Shown here: positions 50,231 to 63,300 of the stretch, one piece after another
Layout: every line of letters begins with the position of its first letter
Position numbering within the stretch: position 1 is the stretch's first letter
Assembly: GCA_017311185.1 (NCBI GenBank)
Contig: JAESUZ010001269.1
Coordinates: 744,001-808,000, forward strand
Direction of reading: 5' to 3'
DNA: 64,000 bases
From: Proteles cristata cristata
Lineage: Eukaryota > Chordata > Mammalia > Carnivora > Hyaenidae
The notes under the pieces: generated by a model
What the model was told of the DNA's origin: nothing
Seen by the model: the letters and a program-made list of their open reading frames with translations, nothing else
Databases searched by the model: none
Translations under genes and position numbers: made by a program

Positions 50231-51039
50231 AGCAGAGGATTAGTTATTTTACTAAGTGGCTAACGGTTTGCTTGAAGTAGCCTGTAATCCTGAGTGATGA
50301 TTAGTCCCTGCTAGTTAGATTCATTGTTATTCTCAAAGATCAGAATGAAGAGGAGGTGGTGGGGATTTAATCATGAGCACAGTTCAAAAGGCGAATGTCC
50401 CCGTGTGTGGCAGGGACAAGTGTTACCGTCTTGCATTTTTAAAGTAGCAGTTTTCATCTTACCTTTCTACTTTGTATGTTTTGTAAAAATAAAAAGACAC
50501 ATCCAAGTTTCCTTAAACAGCCTTTGCTACTTTGTGGAACACAGGCTGCAATGGGTGTGAAGTTTGTCAGGGTGTATAGGGTGGGTTAGCTGTTTTTCAT
50601 TTTCCCTCTATCCTGAGTTAATGGGAAGTTCCTGAGGCATTTAAGCTCTTTATAATCAACAGTGGAGCTCTGTGATTTGTATTAATGAACTCAAGCCTTG
50701 AAATATTCCTCATACTGACCATGCCCCTTTTCTAACAGTACCCCTCATGCATTAATTCTCATTTTAATTTGTCTCCGGCATAACATCTGCCATCCAGAGC
50801 TATGCCTTTGTGTCAGTGCAGACTGCCACGTGTCATCAGTGAGGAGTCCCGAGTCCATTTGAGTTGCTCAGCGAATTTACTGTTAACAGTGCTCGTGTGG
50901 TAGATGAGATCTCTAAACTTCAGGTCAGGTATTTTGCAATCCACAAGCTCAAGTCTAAGCTCCAACTGGCAGAGCATTTACCTTGCTATAGACTCATCAG
51001 GGAATTCTCTGTTTTATTTTTTGTCTCCTTTTCTTTCAG

Positions 51040-51401
51040 CACTTTTCATCAAGGCCCTGCCAGAATATCACCTGGTGGCTCCTGTCCGCGTAGATGCCAG
51101 TGGGCGTTTTCTGTCCTATGGCCTGCGTCGTCCCACCACCAGCAACAGGAGGAAGAGAGATTTGGATGGCCCGGAGGATCCGGTGTACTACAGAATTTCA
51201 CACGAGGAGAAGGACCTGTTCTTTAACTTGTCAGTCAACCAGGGATTTCTTTCCAAAAGCTATATCGTGGAGAGGAGATACGGAAACCTTTCCCGTGTTA
51301 AGATGGTGGCTTCCTCGGCACCCCCCTGCCATCTCAGGGGCACAGTTCTGCAACAGGGCACCGGAATCGGGGTTGCAGCACTCAGTGCCTGCCAGGGACT
51401 G
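51040..51401 (+). CDS. ADAMTS12: ADAMTS12 coding exon 2 (prodomain)
   Basis: The acceptor is ttctttcag|cacttt and the donor ggactg|gtgagt. The exon is 362 bases, phase 1 in and phase 0 out, encoding residues 43-163. This is the first half of the propeptide: [20 protein letters not shown], a tetrabasic RRKR (79-82), [20 protein letters not shown], and two N-glycosylation sequons (N105, N125). There are two cysteines near the end (PCHLRG and SACQG). The frame is open and joins exon 1 as G|CA (Ala43). Exon 3 was not found in the remaining 12.6 kb, consistent with the very long introns of this gene in human. Confidence 0.95.
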
Positions 51402-51849
51402 GTGAGTGCCCGGGTCTATCACTTCCCTTCTCTGTCCCCAGGCCCCTAGAGTCTCGTCCTGCATATCCAGTATCAGTGGGTTCATAGGCACATTCAGCGC
51501 GTGCAGAGTGAACACTTGTGATGTGTATGGCCCTGGCTGCCAAATGGGTTGGGGATAAATGCATAAAATCACATAAAAAGTTGATCAATCTGGGAGGTAT
51601 GGAGAGAAAGGCACTGAGGGTTCAGAGCAGGGAGAACTTCAACCAGGAACAGCATGGGAGGAGGTGGGTCTTCAACCTCTGAGGCAGCTCAGAAGGTATT
51701 GTGACTGACTGGCTGCTTAGCCCCTTTTGAATTAGGAAAACCTGAATTTGGACTGAGTGAGAGGCTTACCAGTAATGATAGTGTTGTCAGTACCTGCTGT
51801 GGTATAATGGTTTACTGTGTGTGCTTGGTAATCAGACTCGGTATGGAAA

Positions 51850-51935
51850 CTTAGGCTGTTTGTTTATCCCTTTGTGCCTTTGTTTTCTTGTTTGTAAAGT
51901 GGAGATAATGATAGTACCCATCTCATAGTAAAAGG
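51850..51935 (+). repeat. MIR fragment
   Basis: Short MIR core: ttgttttcttgtttgtaaag and tggagataatgatagtaccc. Confidence 0.65.
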
Positions 51936-51936
51936 A

Positions 51937-52400
51937 TTGGCAAAGTATGGCCCACAGACCAAATCTGGAGTGCCTCTTTTCATTTTTATTATTTTTTAAA
52001 AAATGTTTTATTTATTTTTGAGAGAGAGAGAGAGAGAGAGAGCGAGGAGGGGAAGGTCAGAGAGAGAGAGGGAGATACAGAATCTGAAGCAGCTCCAGGC
52101 TCTGAGCTGGCTGTCAGCACAGAGCCTGACGTGGGGCTCGAAGCCACGAACTGCGAGATCATGACCTGAGCCGAAGTCGGACACTTAACCAACTGAGCCA
52201 CCCAGGTGCCCCTGCCTCTTGTTTTTATAAATAAAGTTTTATTGGAACACAGATAAGCCCATGTGTTTATATTGTATATGGCTGCTTTTGAACTACAACA
52301 GCAGAGCTGAATAGCTGGGATAAGGACTGTATGGCCCATCAGGCCCCCAAATTGCTGTCTGGCTTTTACAGAAGAAATTTACTGACCCTATAGTACAGCA
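51937..52400 (+). repeat. Same old repeat, split by a SINE
   Basis: The left part (51937-51987, ggcaaagtatggcccacaga) and right part (52214-52400, aaataaagttttattggaac ... gtatggcccatcaggc) form one element interrupted by the SINE at 51988-52213. Confidence 0.75.
51988..52213 (-). mobile_element. SINEC inserted into an older repeat
   Basis: Reverse-complement element ending gagccacccaggtgcccc. Sequence on both sides belongs to one older repeat that it splits, with gtgcctctt and ctgcctctt at the two junctions. Confidence 0.93.
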
Positions 52401-52834
52401 TTGTGAGAATGAAATGAATAAATTTATATAAAAAACTTAGAAGAGCGTTTAGTAAATAATGCAGTCAATGGATGTTGAGTGTCATTATCATTTTTTTATG
52501 TTTCTGATATGCCGGGTGCTGGAATGTGTGGTTTATGAGGCGGCTTATGCACACTGTCCTCTTCTCCCCCCCAAACCCTCATCTTTGTTATTTTACATGA
52601 TGAAGCTTGGAGACGTTGAATAACTTTATCGAGGAGTGAATTTGAGCCTGAGTGCTTCTCCCCCTGACCAGTCACCCTCTCATCCCCTCCTCTTCCCCCT
52701 TGTTTTGAGGAACCCCTAATCTACTTTCTGTCTCTGTCATCTACCTATTTAAAATCTTGTTTTAATCAGCTTTCCAGGAGATTCTGACGCTCACTAAAGT
52801 TTAAGAAGCATTGGACTAGAGAGCCGTCATTCAT

Positions 52835-52990
52835 AACCCTGACTGAACATTCGGATCAACCCAGGAGCTTTTAAAAAGCACCCGTGCACCCCTCTTCCCA
52901 GATGTTCCGATTTACCTGCTCTGAGAGTGAAGCTCAGACATCAGTAGTTTTTTAAAGCTCCCAAGGAAATTCTAATGTGTGGTGTTGCCA
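52835..52990 (-). repeat. Short hAT-like remnant
   Basis: Contains catcagtagttttttaaagc, cccaaggaaattctaatgtg and related motifs of the small hAT-derived repeats. A partial copy precedes it (52765-52820). Similar stretches occur at 61555-61725 and 27530-27655. Family name uncertain. Confidence 0.5.
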
Positions 52991-53744
52991 GCCAATGGAT
53001 CAGCGTGAGCAGGTACTAATTAGCAACATTAGCCAATATTACTCTAAAGTAGCAGCTTTCCCAAGTAATTCTAATGTGCAGCCAGGGCTGGCAACTGCTG
53101 TTCTCAATTGCTCCCTTTTTTCCTTTTATGCTTTCTAAGGGAGATTGCACACTGGCTAGCATTATCTCAGGCTTGGGAACAGAATGGTAGATGCTTTTCA
53201 ATTTCAAATGGCCCCAGGGAGCAGTGCAAACTACCATGTGGGCATTTTCAGATTCAGATTCCAGATTCATTCTAGGTACTGGAGCACAAAGAAGCAAATA
53301 TTAACTAATGGACTAATGTGGTAGTCAGGATGATGGAAGATTTTAGATTCAAATCACTAAATGATTTTGTCAGAAGAACCAATCTACTGGGACTAGTTTT
53401 GAGTTCAATTCACACAGAATTGGACAATCAGTGGATAGTTATAAAATAGGCCATACAATCCAAATGAGTTTCTTTCTTTTCTGTGAGCATCCAGACTGGC
53501 TGGCTTCAAGTTCATTTGCTCATGTGCCATCATCGTCAGTGCTTCTCATCAAAAGGATAGTGGTTGGACTTGTGTCTGGTTTCTCCTGATCACTTGTCTG
53601 GGATCTGATCTCTGAGATATTTATTTTCCTTTTTACCAAAACACAACCCCACGCTCAAATTCACAGGATGGCAGGCTTAGGATATATTGGCTTTTAAGCC
53701 CTCTACCATCCTAAGGACAGAGATGGCATTTGGGGAAGCTTTTT

Positions 53745-53969
53745 AAAAAAATTTTTTTTTTAATGTTTTATTTATTTCTAGGAGAGAGAGAGAGACAGCG
53801 TGAGCAGGGAGGGTCAGAGAGAGAGAGGAGTCACAGACTCTGAAACAGGCTCCAGGCTCTGAGCTGGCAGTCAGCACAGAGCCCGACGCGGGGCTGAACC
53901 CACGAACCGCGAGATCATGACCTGAGCGAAAGTCGGACGCTTAACCGACTAAGCCACCCAGGCGCCCCG
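53745..53969 (-). mobile_element. SINEC, young subfamily, full length
   Basis: Near-consensus copy with a perfect 14-bp duplication (tggggaagcttttt) at 53731-53744 and 53970-53983. Confidence 0.97.
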
Positions 53970-55014
53970 TGGGGAAGCTTTTTGAGGAAGAAAACAGTCT
54001 CATGTGGAAGAAGACGTGAGCTTCTCCTTCCAATGGCTCAGGGCTGCCATATTCTTTGCTATCTTGATGCTGTAGGCTGCGTTCTCTTGGTGTTGTCTTG
54101 AATTTAAGGTCCATTTAGTTTCCCTTGGAGCAGGTTCGGATGGTTGCAAACTGAAGACCCAAGAAAGGTCTCTCATGAAAGGGTTTGGGATGTCCTCCTT
54201 CCTCCATTTAATGCCTTCCACACACCACCGGTCCCCATCATTTTGGGAGCTGCTCTCAGACACAGTCAGCCCGTGTCCCTCCCGGCAGCCCCTCCTTGGT
54301 CATCTTTAACCTTCCCACCACCCTCTCCACTTAAGCCCTTATAACCTTGAAGTTATAGAATTTTTTTGAAACAGTTTAATTGATTTGTTCCATTCTAGGT
54401 TTTTTGATGGAGACACTGTGTTGTTGTTCAATCAGTTAGACTTGGACATGATCCTCAGTGGGATCCGATACCTGTGAGAATTCCAGCGGGGTGGTTTTGG
54501 GTTTGCTACTACCAGGGAGCCTATCGGATTTGCTCCAGGCTTGTTTGTTGTTAGTATTTCAGCGGAGATTTCTGCAAAATATACTACACATTTATGTATG
54601 ATATGGGACTGGGGTTCTGACCCGTCACAGGTACCCCACTTCTGCTGAGGGCTTGGTCTAGGCTCCCGTTACCTGGGCTGGATACCTGAGTCCATAAATA
54701 TTTGTAATATTTGTTATTTTAATAAATATTTTAAATTTTTATTCACAGTTAGGGATAGTATTTCTTAGCTCAGGCTTTATTGAAGTGAATACAGGATTTG
54801 GTTCTATCTTAAACCCTAGTCTCAATTCCAGCCTCTACTGGAGAATTAGATCCTGACTCCTAATCCAAATAAAGCTCTCTTTCTTGAGGGCCACTCAGCT
54901 TCAACTCCCCCTCAACTCTCTTTCCTTTTCCCTTTTGGCACCTTGAGATTTGTTTTCTTGTTCCGAGCTCCAACTATGGGTTACAGTTTTCAGAGAGGTA
55001 TTATTTTTAGTTTT

Positions 55015-55740
55015 TTTTTTTTAAGTTAAACTTTTTATTTTGAGATCGTTGAGGATTAATATGCAGTGGTAAGAACTCATACAGAGAGATCCCATGTACC
55101 CTTGACTCAGTCCCTCCCAATGGTAACATCTTACAAGATTACTGTACAGTATCCTAGGCAACAGTTTCACATTGGTATAGTCCAGATGCCCAACATTCCA
55201 TCACAAACAGTTCCTCATGTTGTCCTTATGTAGCCACACCCAGTTCCTTCCTGCCTCCATCCCCTTCTCATGTGTACATTTTATATTTAAGTCATAATCC
55301 ATTTTGAGTTAGTTTTTGTAGAAGATGTGAGACTTAGGTAGAAGTTCATTCTCTTTTTTTCTACTTGTGGCCTGTGACTACCTAGCTGCTCCAGCACCGT
55401 TAGTTTTAAAAAGGCTAACTTCCCTCCATTGAATTGTTTCTACATTTGTCAAATTCTTTTGGAAGTATTTTTGTGAGTCTATTTCTGAGTTTTGTGTTCT
55501 AGTCCACCAATAGAATCTTTATTACTATAGCTGTGTAAGTAGTCTGGAAATCCAGGAGACTGATTCCTACCATTTTATTTTTTCCCAAAATTGTGTTCGT
55601 AGTTCTAGTTCCTTTGCCTTTCTATATAAATTTTAGAACAGCTTAACCACAAAAATTTGCTGAGATTTTGGTAGGAATTATATAAACCTATGTATAAATT
55701 TGTGGAATTGACATTTGTTATGTTTAGTCCAATCCATGAA
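55015..55740 (-). mobile_element. LINE-1 fragments, old
   Basis: Two neighbouring pieces read as reverse-complement L1: ccaatggtaacatcttacaa to cacatggag-type motifs first, then agtccaccaatagaatcttt and gattttggtaggaattatat. I cannot tell whether it is one insertion or two. Confidence 0.62.
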
Positions 55741-57054
55741 CAGGATAGGTCTCTTCCTGTTCTTCCCATGAGACCTATCTAGGTAGACTGGTAGGAGTGA
55801 AAGGTCCGTGAGGCTTGGTCTTCTCTCCTTCACAAGGTGAGAATTCTGTAGCTCCTTGGGAGGGATTGTAAATCTCACTCTGATGGCGTTTCTCACCAGG
55901 AAATCTCCCAGACATTGTCCTCGTATGTATCACCTGTTAGGTGGGCTGTCCTTACGCACCGGTAGGCTTATCCCACCTATAAGGTTGTTAGTGTGAATAG
56001 ACAATGAGGCTGTAAATGGACTGTAATAATTGCCTTATAGTTTTTTAATTTACTTTTCTGTGTCAGAGAATTTATTTGGGGAATAGTTAGTGAAATCATT
56101 TTTTGGCAAATTTGTTCCCTTTGTTCGCTCATATTTATCCTTCAAGTATTCTGTTTTGGGGAGTTTTTAAATCTAAATCGGTCAGGTGGAATCATAGTTT
56201 CTTTTGTGCTGAGCCTCACTGTCTCCCTCACTGCTGAAAGATGGCTCCTGGTGGGATGACCGCATTATATTCACAAGGGAGATTTTGCTCATCGATTCAG
56301 AGCATGTTTGGAGAAGAGTCTGCTGTGGTGTGACCTACGTTTCTATGCCTCATTAGTATGATCTATGATTTCTTTTCAGCTTGAAGAATTCCAGCATCTA
56401 AACACTTTGTATAGTTTTTTTAAGTGTGCAAGTGTCTCAAAAGTTGTAGCAAGAACCTTTATTTCAGTCACTGCCTTAACCCTTACATGCCCCTTGCAAA
56501 CTATTCCTACACGGAAACAGGGATAATCACATTAGTTATCTCTTCCTATCTCACACAATTGTAGACAACACCTTCATGTACTTTCAAAAAGTATCCAGCT
56601 CTCTTGTTGGCTTAGGAGTAGCTGAATTTCTTCACCTACATTGTTAGGGCACTTCATTAAAATTGCTCTAGTCAGGTCATCAATGAACTTCGGGTTGCCA
56701 GTGGGCGCCTCTCTGTTTTCACTGTATTGGTGTTTCAGCAACCATTTGACACAATTTCTGTTTTTATGTATTTTTTTCTCTTGGCTTAAGTGATACCACA
56801 TTATTATGGTTTTACTCCTACCTGCCACTCTGAGAGTTTTGTCTCACCATCCTTTGCTTCTTTCCATTTCTTTAATTACTAGAGTGTCCTGGGGCTTTGT
56901 CTGTAGCTCCGTCTTCTCTAACTTCACCCTCTTATTAGATGAGCCTGACCAGTGCCAAATGCTGTCCACTCATCTGTCAGTTTATCTGCCCATCTGCCCA
57001 TGTGTTCATTCCCCGTTTATCATTATCATCTATTTAATCATGTATTTGTATAAT

Positions 57055-57098
57055 TATCTATCATCACTATCTATCATCTATCTATCTATCTATCTATC

Positions 57099-57137
<39 letters not shown>

Positions 57138-57180
57138 ATCTATCTGTCTGTCTGTCTGTCTGTCTGTCTATTATCTATCA
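57055..57180. repeat. Compound (TCTA)n/(TCTG)n microsatellite
   Basis: Blocks of ctat units, separated by tcat interruptions, are followed by six ctgt units. Confidence 0.96.
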
Positions 57181-57544
57181 TTTATATCATTTAGCTCTAT
57201 CTCCATACATGTATGTGAATAACTACTAAATTTGTGTATCTAACTTTGATATTTCTTGCAGCTCCAGCTGTCTATGTGCCATTTCCACACGTCTGCCTAA
57301 TAAGAATCTCAAATTTGACATGCTCAAGGCAATACTCCTGATTCCTTCCTCCTGCAGTCTTCCCCATTGCTGTACATGTCACTCTATTCTTTCAGTTGCT
57401 CAGGCCAAAACCCATGGACTCATCCTCTGATTGACTCATCTCTTTCATACTCTGTATTTATTCTTATCAGCAAATGTTGTCCGCTCTTCCTTCAAACTAT
57501 CTGCACAGTCTACCACTCTTATCACTTCCACAGCTAACACCCTA

Positions 57545-57762
57545 GTCTGGTCATTCTCAACAGGGGTAGTTTTGCCCTATAGGGGACATTTGGCAATATC
57601 TGGAAATATTTTTGGTTGTCACAACTGGGAAAGGGATGGCTGCTTCTGGCTTCTGGTACGTAGAGGCCAACGATGTTGGAAACTTTCTATAAACCACAGG
57701 ATGACCCTCCATGACAAAGAATTATATGGTACACAATGTCAATAGTTGAGAAACTCTGCCCC
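57545..57762 (+). mobile_element. MER5A (hAT-Charlie, non-autonomous)
   Basis: Contains gggacatttggcaatatctg, ggttgtcacaactggg, acaaagaattatatgg and tgtcaatagttgagaaactc in family order. Confidence 0.87.
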
Positions 57763-58250
57763 AGTTCTAGTCACCATCATGTCTCCTCCAGACCATGGCA
57801 TTGACCTCCCAAGTGGTTCCTCCACTTCCTCTCTTAATTCCCTGCAAGCCACTTCTCACGTAGTGGCCAGACTGGACTTCTAAACACATTTGTAGAGCAG
57901 TGCACTCTGCTGCTTAATATCTCTACTTATTTCCTGTCATAGTAGAATAAAATCTGAATGTCTTGTCCTGGCTTCCAGGCTCCCTCTGATCTGGTCACTG
58001 CCTACCTCCCTGGCCTCCTACCCCCTCACCTGGCCCTCCAGCCACACTGACCTCTCTTGTCTTTTAAGTGTACAAAGCATACTCCGGCCTTATCACCTTT
58101 GCAATCATGTTCCCTCTGCCTAGAACCCTCTTCTCTCAGATTTCTACCTTGCTGCTCCTTCTTGTCATTTAGATCCCAGCTTATGATCTTCCCTGACCAC
58201 TCAATCTAAAGTAGAAGCCTCCAGTGTTCTATCACATTGCCCATTTTATT

Positions 58251-58254
<4 letters not shown>

Positions 58255-58281
<27 letters not shown>
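58255..58281. repeat. (CAAAA)n simple repeat
   Basis: About five caaaa units. Confidence 0.9.
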
Positions 58282-61200
58282 ACCCAGCCCTATCATACCT
58301 GATGTTTTCTTTTCTTTTTTGCTTAACTTTCCTTTTCCTCTGCCTGTCTTGTTCACACATGTTTAGCTATTCCATAGTAAACCTTCAATAAATACTGGTT
58401 GAAGGGATGGATGTGTTTGTTCCAGCATTTAGCCTTTTACTGCCCCAAGTTTTTATAGACCTCCTCCAGGCTGTGGCTTCACAATGAGATTATATTTCCT
58501 CAATTACCCAGACAATGGCTTGAATACCACCTACTGACTTCTATAATGCAGTCTGGTTAAATGGTCCCTAAATCACTTCTAGTGGGTGCCCAGGGCACTG
58601 GGCTCACCTCAGCAGTGTGCTGTTGCTCTGCTCCATGGCCCTCCTGGGCACCCTCCTGGGCTCCTCATCCTAAGAACACTGAGAGCCTCTATCATGTTGG
58701 CTTTGGGAAGACGACATTGCTATCAATTTTTCTATTCTCTCCTGAGCCTGAGTCAGGCCTTTTCTTAGTTCTGCAAAGCACATCAGATTCCAAACTGTAA
58801 TTATCAGTAAGACGTTTTAGAAGGTTTGCATATGAAGGAAAGGAAGGTACAATACAAATAATGACTCAAAACTTCTCTTCACCTTGGCTGTGCAGAGTGT
58901 AGGCTGAGTTTCAAGAGGGTCTCTAATCAAGTTCTTGGCCTTTTGATACATAGGAAGGATCACCCCTCCGGCAATCTCTTTGCAAAAGGGTGCACTGAAA
59001 CAGATTTCTTTACTGAGTTCTGGGTCCAATCACGAAGCCTTGGAGAGAGGAGGAAAACTTCCCCATCCCAGGCTCAGGCTCATCTTTGTTTCTAGTGCTT
59101 CCTCCGAGGTGTTTCTTGCAAAGAATAGCTACTTGTTTCAAGGGCAACCCCAGTCTAAAGCAGCTGGGCCCCACAGGCTGTCTTTGCAAAGCAACCCCCA
59201 CAAAAGTGCCCTGTCAGGGGGAGGGGTGAGGCCTGATATCCAGCTCAGGCTCTGCAAACCAAGCCAAATCCTAGCTTCAGGATGAAAAGAGGGTTTTTAA
59301 TAATCCCTTTGCCCAAACCGGAGCATCTTTTTGTAATTTGTCTACTTAGATGGGTGCCCTTTAAAATTCATCTGTCTAAAAGGGACGCCTTTTAAAATTT
59401 CATGTTTCTCTTGCACACCTTCTTGCAATTTGCACACATGTGCGCTACTGCAATAGTCACAGAGCCCCTTACCCACAGGATTTGACCTGGTTCTGTGGCT
59501 TCCAGACGAGAGTCACCTGGGGACACAGTCGTTCATCACTAGCATGTTTCCCAAAACCTAAGTTTCTTGCAGCGGGATGGAGCGGTGGGGAGTGTATGTG
59601 CATTAATAACAGGTCCTTTCTCATTGAGCTATTGCAAGTCTTGACCAATACTTTTCCCCAATCTCTTCTTCAATTCAAGGTGAAGAACACGTCTGTGTCT
59701 AATTCCTGAAACTATTGGGCTCTTTGTTTCTGATCTGCATTGAACAACCCCTTGAGGTGGAAGCCAAGGGAGGAGGCCTGCTCAAGAAGAGGCAGTTCCA
59801 TAGGTGCTCAGATCCTATCAAGCTGTCTAGAGGAAAATAATTTCTCCCCACAAATAGTAGTGAAACGTTTCTGCTGAAACAGATACCCAATAGCCATGTC
59901 CAAAGGCATCCCTCTGTTTCCTCGTTCTGTCTTTACACGGAGGTGAAGAGAATTTTAATTTTTGTTACCAGAATTAATAGAAGGTATGCTCCAAAAAGAA
60001 ATCGAATCTTAGGATGTAGGACACTATGAAGCTTTGGAATTGTCTTATAGCTTCTAACTAGATAGGCTGTTACATCATTCTAACTCTTTAAACTTTGTGA
60101 GGTTCTAATTTGCCAAAATGTTAGAATTAAGTGTTCTCCGTGTTTTTCTGTGTGAATGCTATACACGAGATCAGTGGCATTTAAAACTCTACGCTCTGTG
60201 GTGGTGCCTCCATTGAGACAGGAGTGTGCTTCATAACACATTACTCCCTCAAAGGCTATTTAGTTCTTGGACCAGATGGAAAACTGCCAGTTCCTTTTCC
60301 ATACAATCAACTTATGTAACTGTCTCTGCCCTCTTGTTCTTGAACTCCAGCTGCAGCCTGGGGTGTTAGAGCTGAGGAATGAAGTCCACTGGCAGAACTA
60401 TGTGGGAAAGCTTTCCCAGCTTCTGGCCCTGCTTCCTGATCTGGAACTCTGTGACTCCTTTGCAGAAAACAGTTATTTGAGTTGTGAGTTGCCTGTGTGT
60501 CAGGGTTTGTTGTTCCTTGCCAGGAAGGAGGGAAAGAAATGATCTGTGTATCCCCTAACTCTGCTCCCAGGCGGAGGAATTCTCCGTGACCCCTGACCTT
60601 TGGGGTTGCCTGGTCAGACCCAGGCTTACTCAGACAAGAGAGTTGGAACTGGCTGGTGGGAGACTCCACCCTATCAGTGCTTTGTGTTACAGGCTCATAA
60701 ACATGAGCATAATTTTCCCCCTCCTCCTTTTTCATCTTTCTGCTTCCTTTTCAATGTGTCGGGTTCATCTTGTACATTCCCAGCATGATGGATTGGAAAT
60801 GAGAGAGAAAACTGAAGAAGGTATATTTCAAGAAGCAGCATTGTTTTCTTTCTTTGCTGGATCTTGAATTAGGGACCTTCTCTATGGACCAGGTATAGGT
60901 CAGGAGAAGAAATGACTCTCATCTTATGGGAGATAAGAGGCCAGAGCTCTGTTTATTATGGGTTAATTACTTGGCTTATGGATTCACACAAATGCAGATA
61001 CAGGTGTTACTCCCTTCTCCTGTATATCTCTTCTCTGAAGACTTTATTTTGAGCCTCATTTCTGTTTTCATTACAGACACTGAAGATTGGGTGTCCAGAG
61101 TTTCCCACTTGGTGTTCATAGATGAATATTTCTCTTCTTTTTTGACCAAGCATGAGTCATAGGTCCAGGAAACATAAATATTAGCTTTCAGAAAGCTCTA

Positions 61201-61554
61201 GTTCTTTTCAAAAACATCTCCATTGACTAACTAATATTAATTAGACCTTTGGAAAATGAGAAAATAGGAGGCCTGGGTTTTAGGTTTTGTAACTGAAAAA
61301 TGTTTGACTTGCTAGTTGGAAATGGTTTTTCAGTGTGACATAACTAACTTATTTTTGGCCAGTCAATCTATGTCAGAGAGCCAGAGCCAGATCTGTGGAG
61401 ACGTGGCATATTTTCCATACAGAGCAATCCCGCTGGATTTGGGAGTCAGAGGAGCTGGGCTCAAGTCCTAGTTCAATACTTACTAACGCTGTGATGTTAG
61501 TTGAGATCCTTTGCCTTTTTGGGTCTGTTATTTGAGTGGACTGGGTCCTTGCTA

Positions 61555-61725
61555 CTAACTGTGTGGCCCATGGACCATCAGAATGTACATCACCAGGGAA
61601 CTTGTTAGTAATGCAGATTCTCAGATCCTACCCCTGACTTGCTGAATCAGAACCTACATTTTAATAAGAGCCCCAGGTAATTTGTATGTGCATTAAAATT
61701 TGACAGGCATTGGTCCACCAAACCC
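61555..61725 (+). repeat. Short hAT-like remnant
   Basis: Reads gtggcccatggaccatcaga, tcaccagggaacttgttagt, gctgaatcagaacctacatt and ccccaggtaatttg in the order of a common small DNA-transposon repeat. Confidence 0.65.
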
Positions 61726-62743
61726 AGAGATACTAGTCCTGTGTGAGTTCACCTTTTTACATATTGCATCCTTTCGGCAAATTGTTGGCCCAAATACTAA
61801 TGAAGCTTAGAAACAGTGGAGGGCAGGGGGGATGCTGCTGTTCTAATCAATGTTGATGGATAGAGGGGTGGAAGAGGAATCTTAGAAAATGTGGTTCAGA
61901 AAAAGACTGAAAAGATACTTGAGACCCTGGAAGCCAAGTAAAGCGGGTTGTGGTGGCTGGATATACTCTCCATCATCCTTTGCTGCTCTTCTGACCTTCA
62001 CAGTGTTTTGTTATGTTTGAACCCTTGTCCTTGGCATGAAGAGCTCTTACCTGCACAACTTCCAGTCATTCTCAGGTTATTTAATCTCATCTCTGGTGAG
62101 TGTGCCAAGCAATCATCTTTTGCTTTGGTGTCTTCATCTAAGCTGTTAGGAAGAGATAGGCTTTCTGAGCCGTCCAGAGACTAGGAAGGACAATAACAAC
62201 TGACACATTTAGACTTTTATTTCCATTCCCAAGAGGATAGAGTCTTGCTGATGCTGTGTTTGGGAGGAAACCAAACTTGAGGAAACCAAACATGAGGAAA
62301 CCTTGATGTTCATAAATATTCCCTTAAGAGGTTATGAGTGTGGAGTTTTCCAGGATGTTCAGGAAAGTGTAGGAATAAAAAGGCAATGACAAAGCAAGGA
62401 GGGGGCGTTCCTCTCAGCTCTGGGACGACGCTCTCTGTGCACAGAGGACCACTATGGCAGTGCCCCCCATAGACAACAGGGACAGGAGCCACGGCCTCCA
62501 CTCCTGGGCCTGACCACCTTACTTCCATTAAGTTCTATATCCCTGACTAAATACATTGGGGTTTTAGAGAAGTTGTGCATATGCTTTTCTTTCTACTCCC
62601 CACAAACCATCTGGTAACAACCACAGTTGTCCTCAGCTTCTTCAGTGATTATACTTGGTTTTTTTGCTTTTAAGGCTTTTCAAAATAGTCAAACACTGAA
62701 AATCTTCCTCTAAACATACACGTTACAAAAATATGGTCTTCTG

Positions 62744-62970
62744 GGGCACCTGGGTGGCTTAGTCGGTTAAGCGTCCGACTTTCGCTCGGGTCATGATCTC
62801 GCGGTTCGTGGGTTCGAGCCCGCGTCGGGCTCTGTGCTGACTGCCAGCTCAGAGCCTGGAGCCTGTTTCAGTCTGTGACTCCCTCTGTCTCTGACCCCTC
62901 CTCTGCTCACGTTGTCTCTCTCTCTCTCTCTCTCTCTCTCCTAGAAATAAAAAAAAAAAAAAAAAAACCC
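62744..62970 (+). mobile_element. SINEC, young subfamily, full length
   Basis: Full-length copy with a long CT tract and a 19-bp perfect duplication (acaaaaatatggtcttctg) at 62725-62743 and 62971-62989. Confidence 0.97.
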
Positions 62971-63073
62971 ACAAAAATATGGTCTTCTGAGATTTCCCAA
63001 CAGTGTATGTTGTTGCATTTGTTTATATCCCTCTGAGATACTTGAAGTATTCATTTAAAGAAAGTGACTTTCA

Positions 63074-63300
63074 GGGGAACCTGGGTGGCTCAGTTGGTTA
63101 AACGCCTGATTCTTGGTTTTAGCTCAGGTCATGACCTCATGGTTCATGAATTCGAGCCCTGAGTCGGGCTCTGTGTTGGCAGCTCAGAGCCTGTTTGGGA
63201 TTCTCTCACTCCTTTCTCTCTGTGCTCCCCCAGCCTGCTCCCCCCACCTTGCTTGTGTTTGCTCTCTCTCTCAAAATAAATAAATACACTTTTAAAAAAG
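63074..63300 (+). mobile_element. SINEC, older copy
   Basis: This is an older subfamily: the head reads gggtggctcagttggttaa, and the tail ctctcaaaataaataaatac. It follows the previous SINE by about 100 bases in the same direction. Confidence 0.94.

Larger units (their letters stand above)
42749..51039 (+). other. ADAMTS12: ADAMTS12 intron 1
   Basis: This GT-AG intron of 8,291 bases contains six SINEs (43459-43689 minus, 43896-44112 plus, 44952-45174 plus, 46284-46503 minus, 49261-49471 minus, 49778-50009 plus), MIR pieces (47590-47740, 48085-48200) and a pyrimidine-rich tract (50150-50230). No additional exon was seen. Confidence 0.85.

Noticed and set aside
57055..57180. Regularly spaced repeats that might suggest a CRISPR array
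   Set aside because: The units are four bases long with no spacers; it is a microsatellite in mammalian DNA.
60307..60735. 142-codon minus-strand open frame in ADAMTS12 intron 2
   Set aside because: No recognisable family, no splice context, and a plus-strand frame overlaps the same bases; likely chance.
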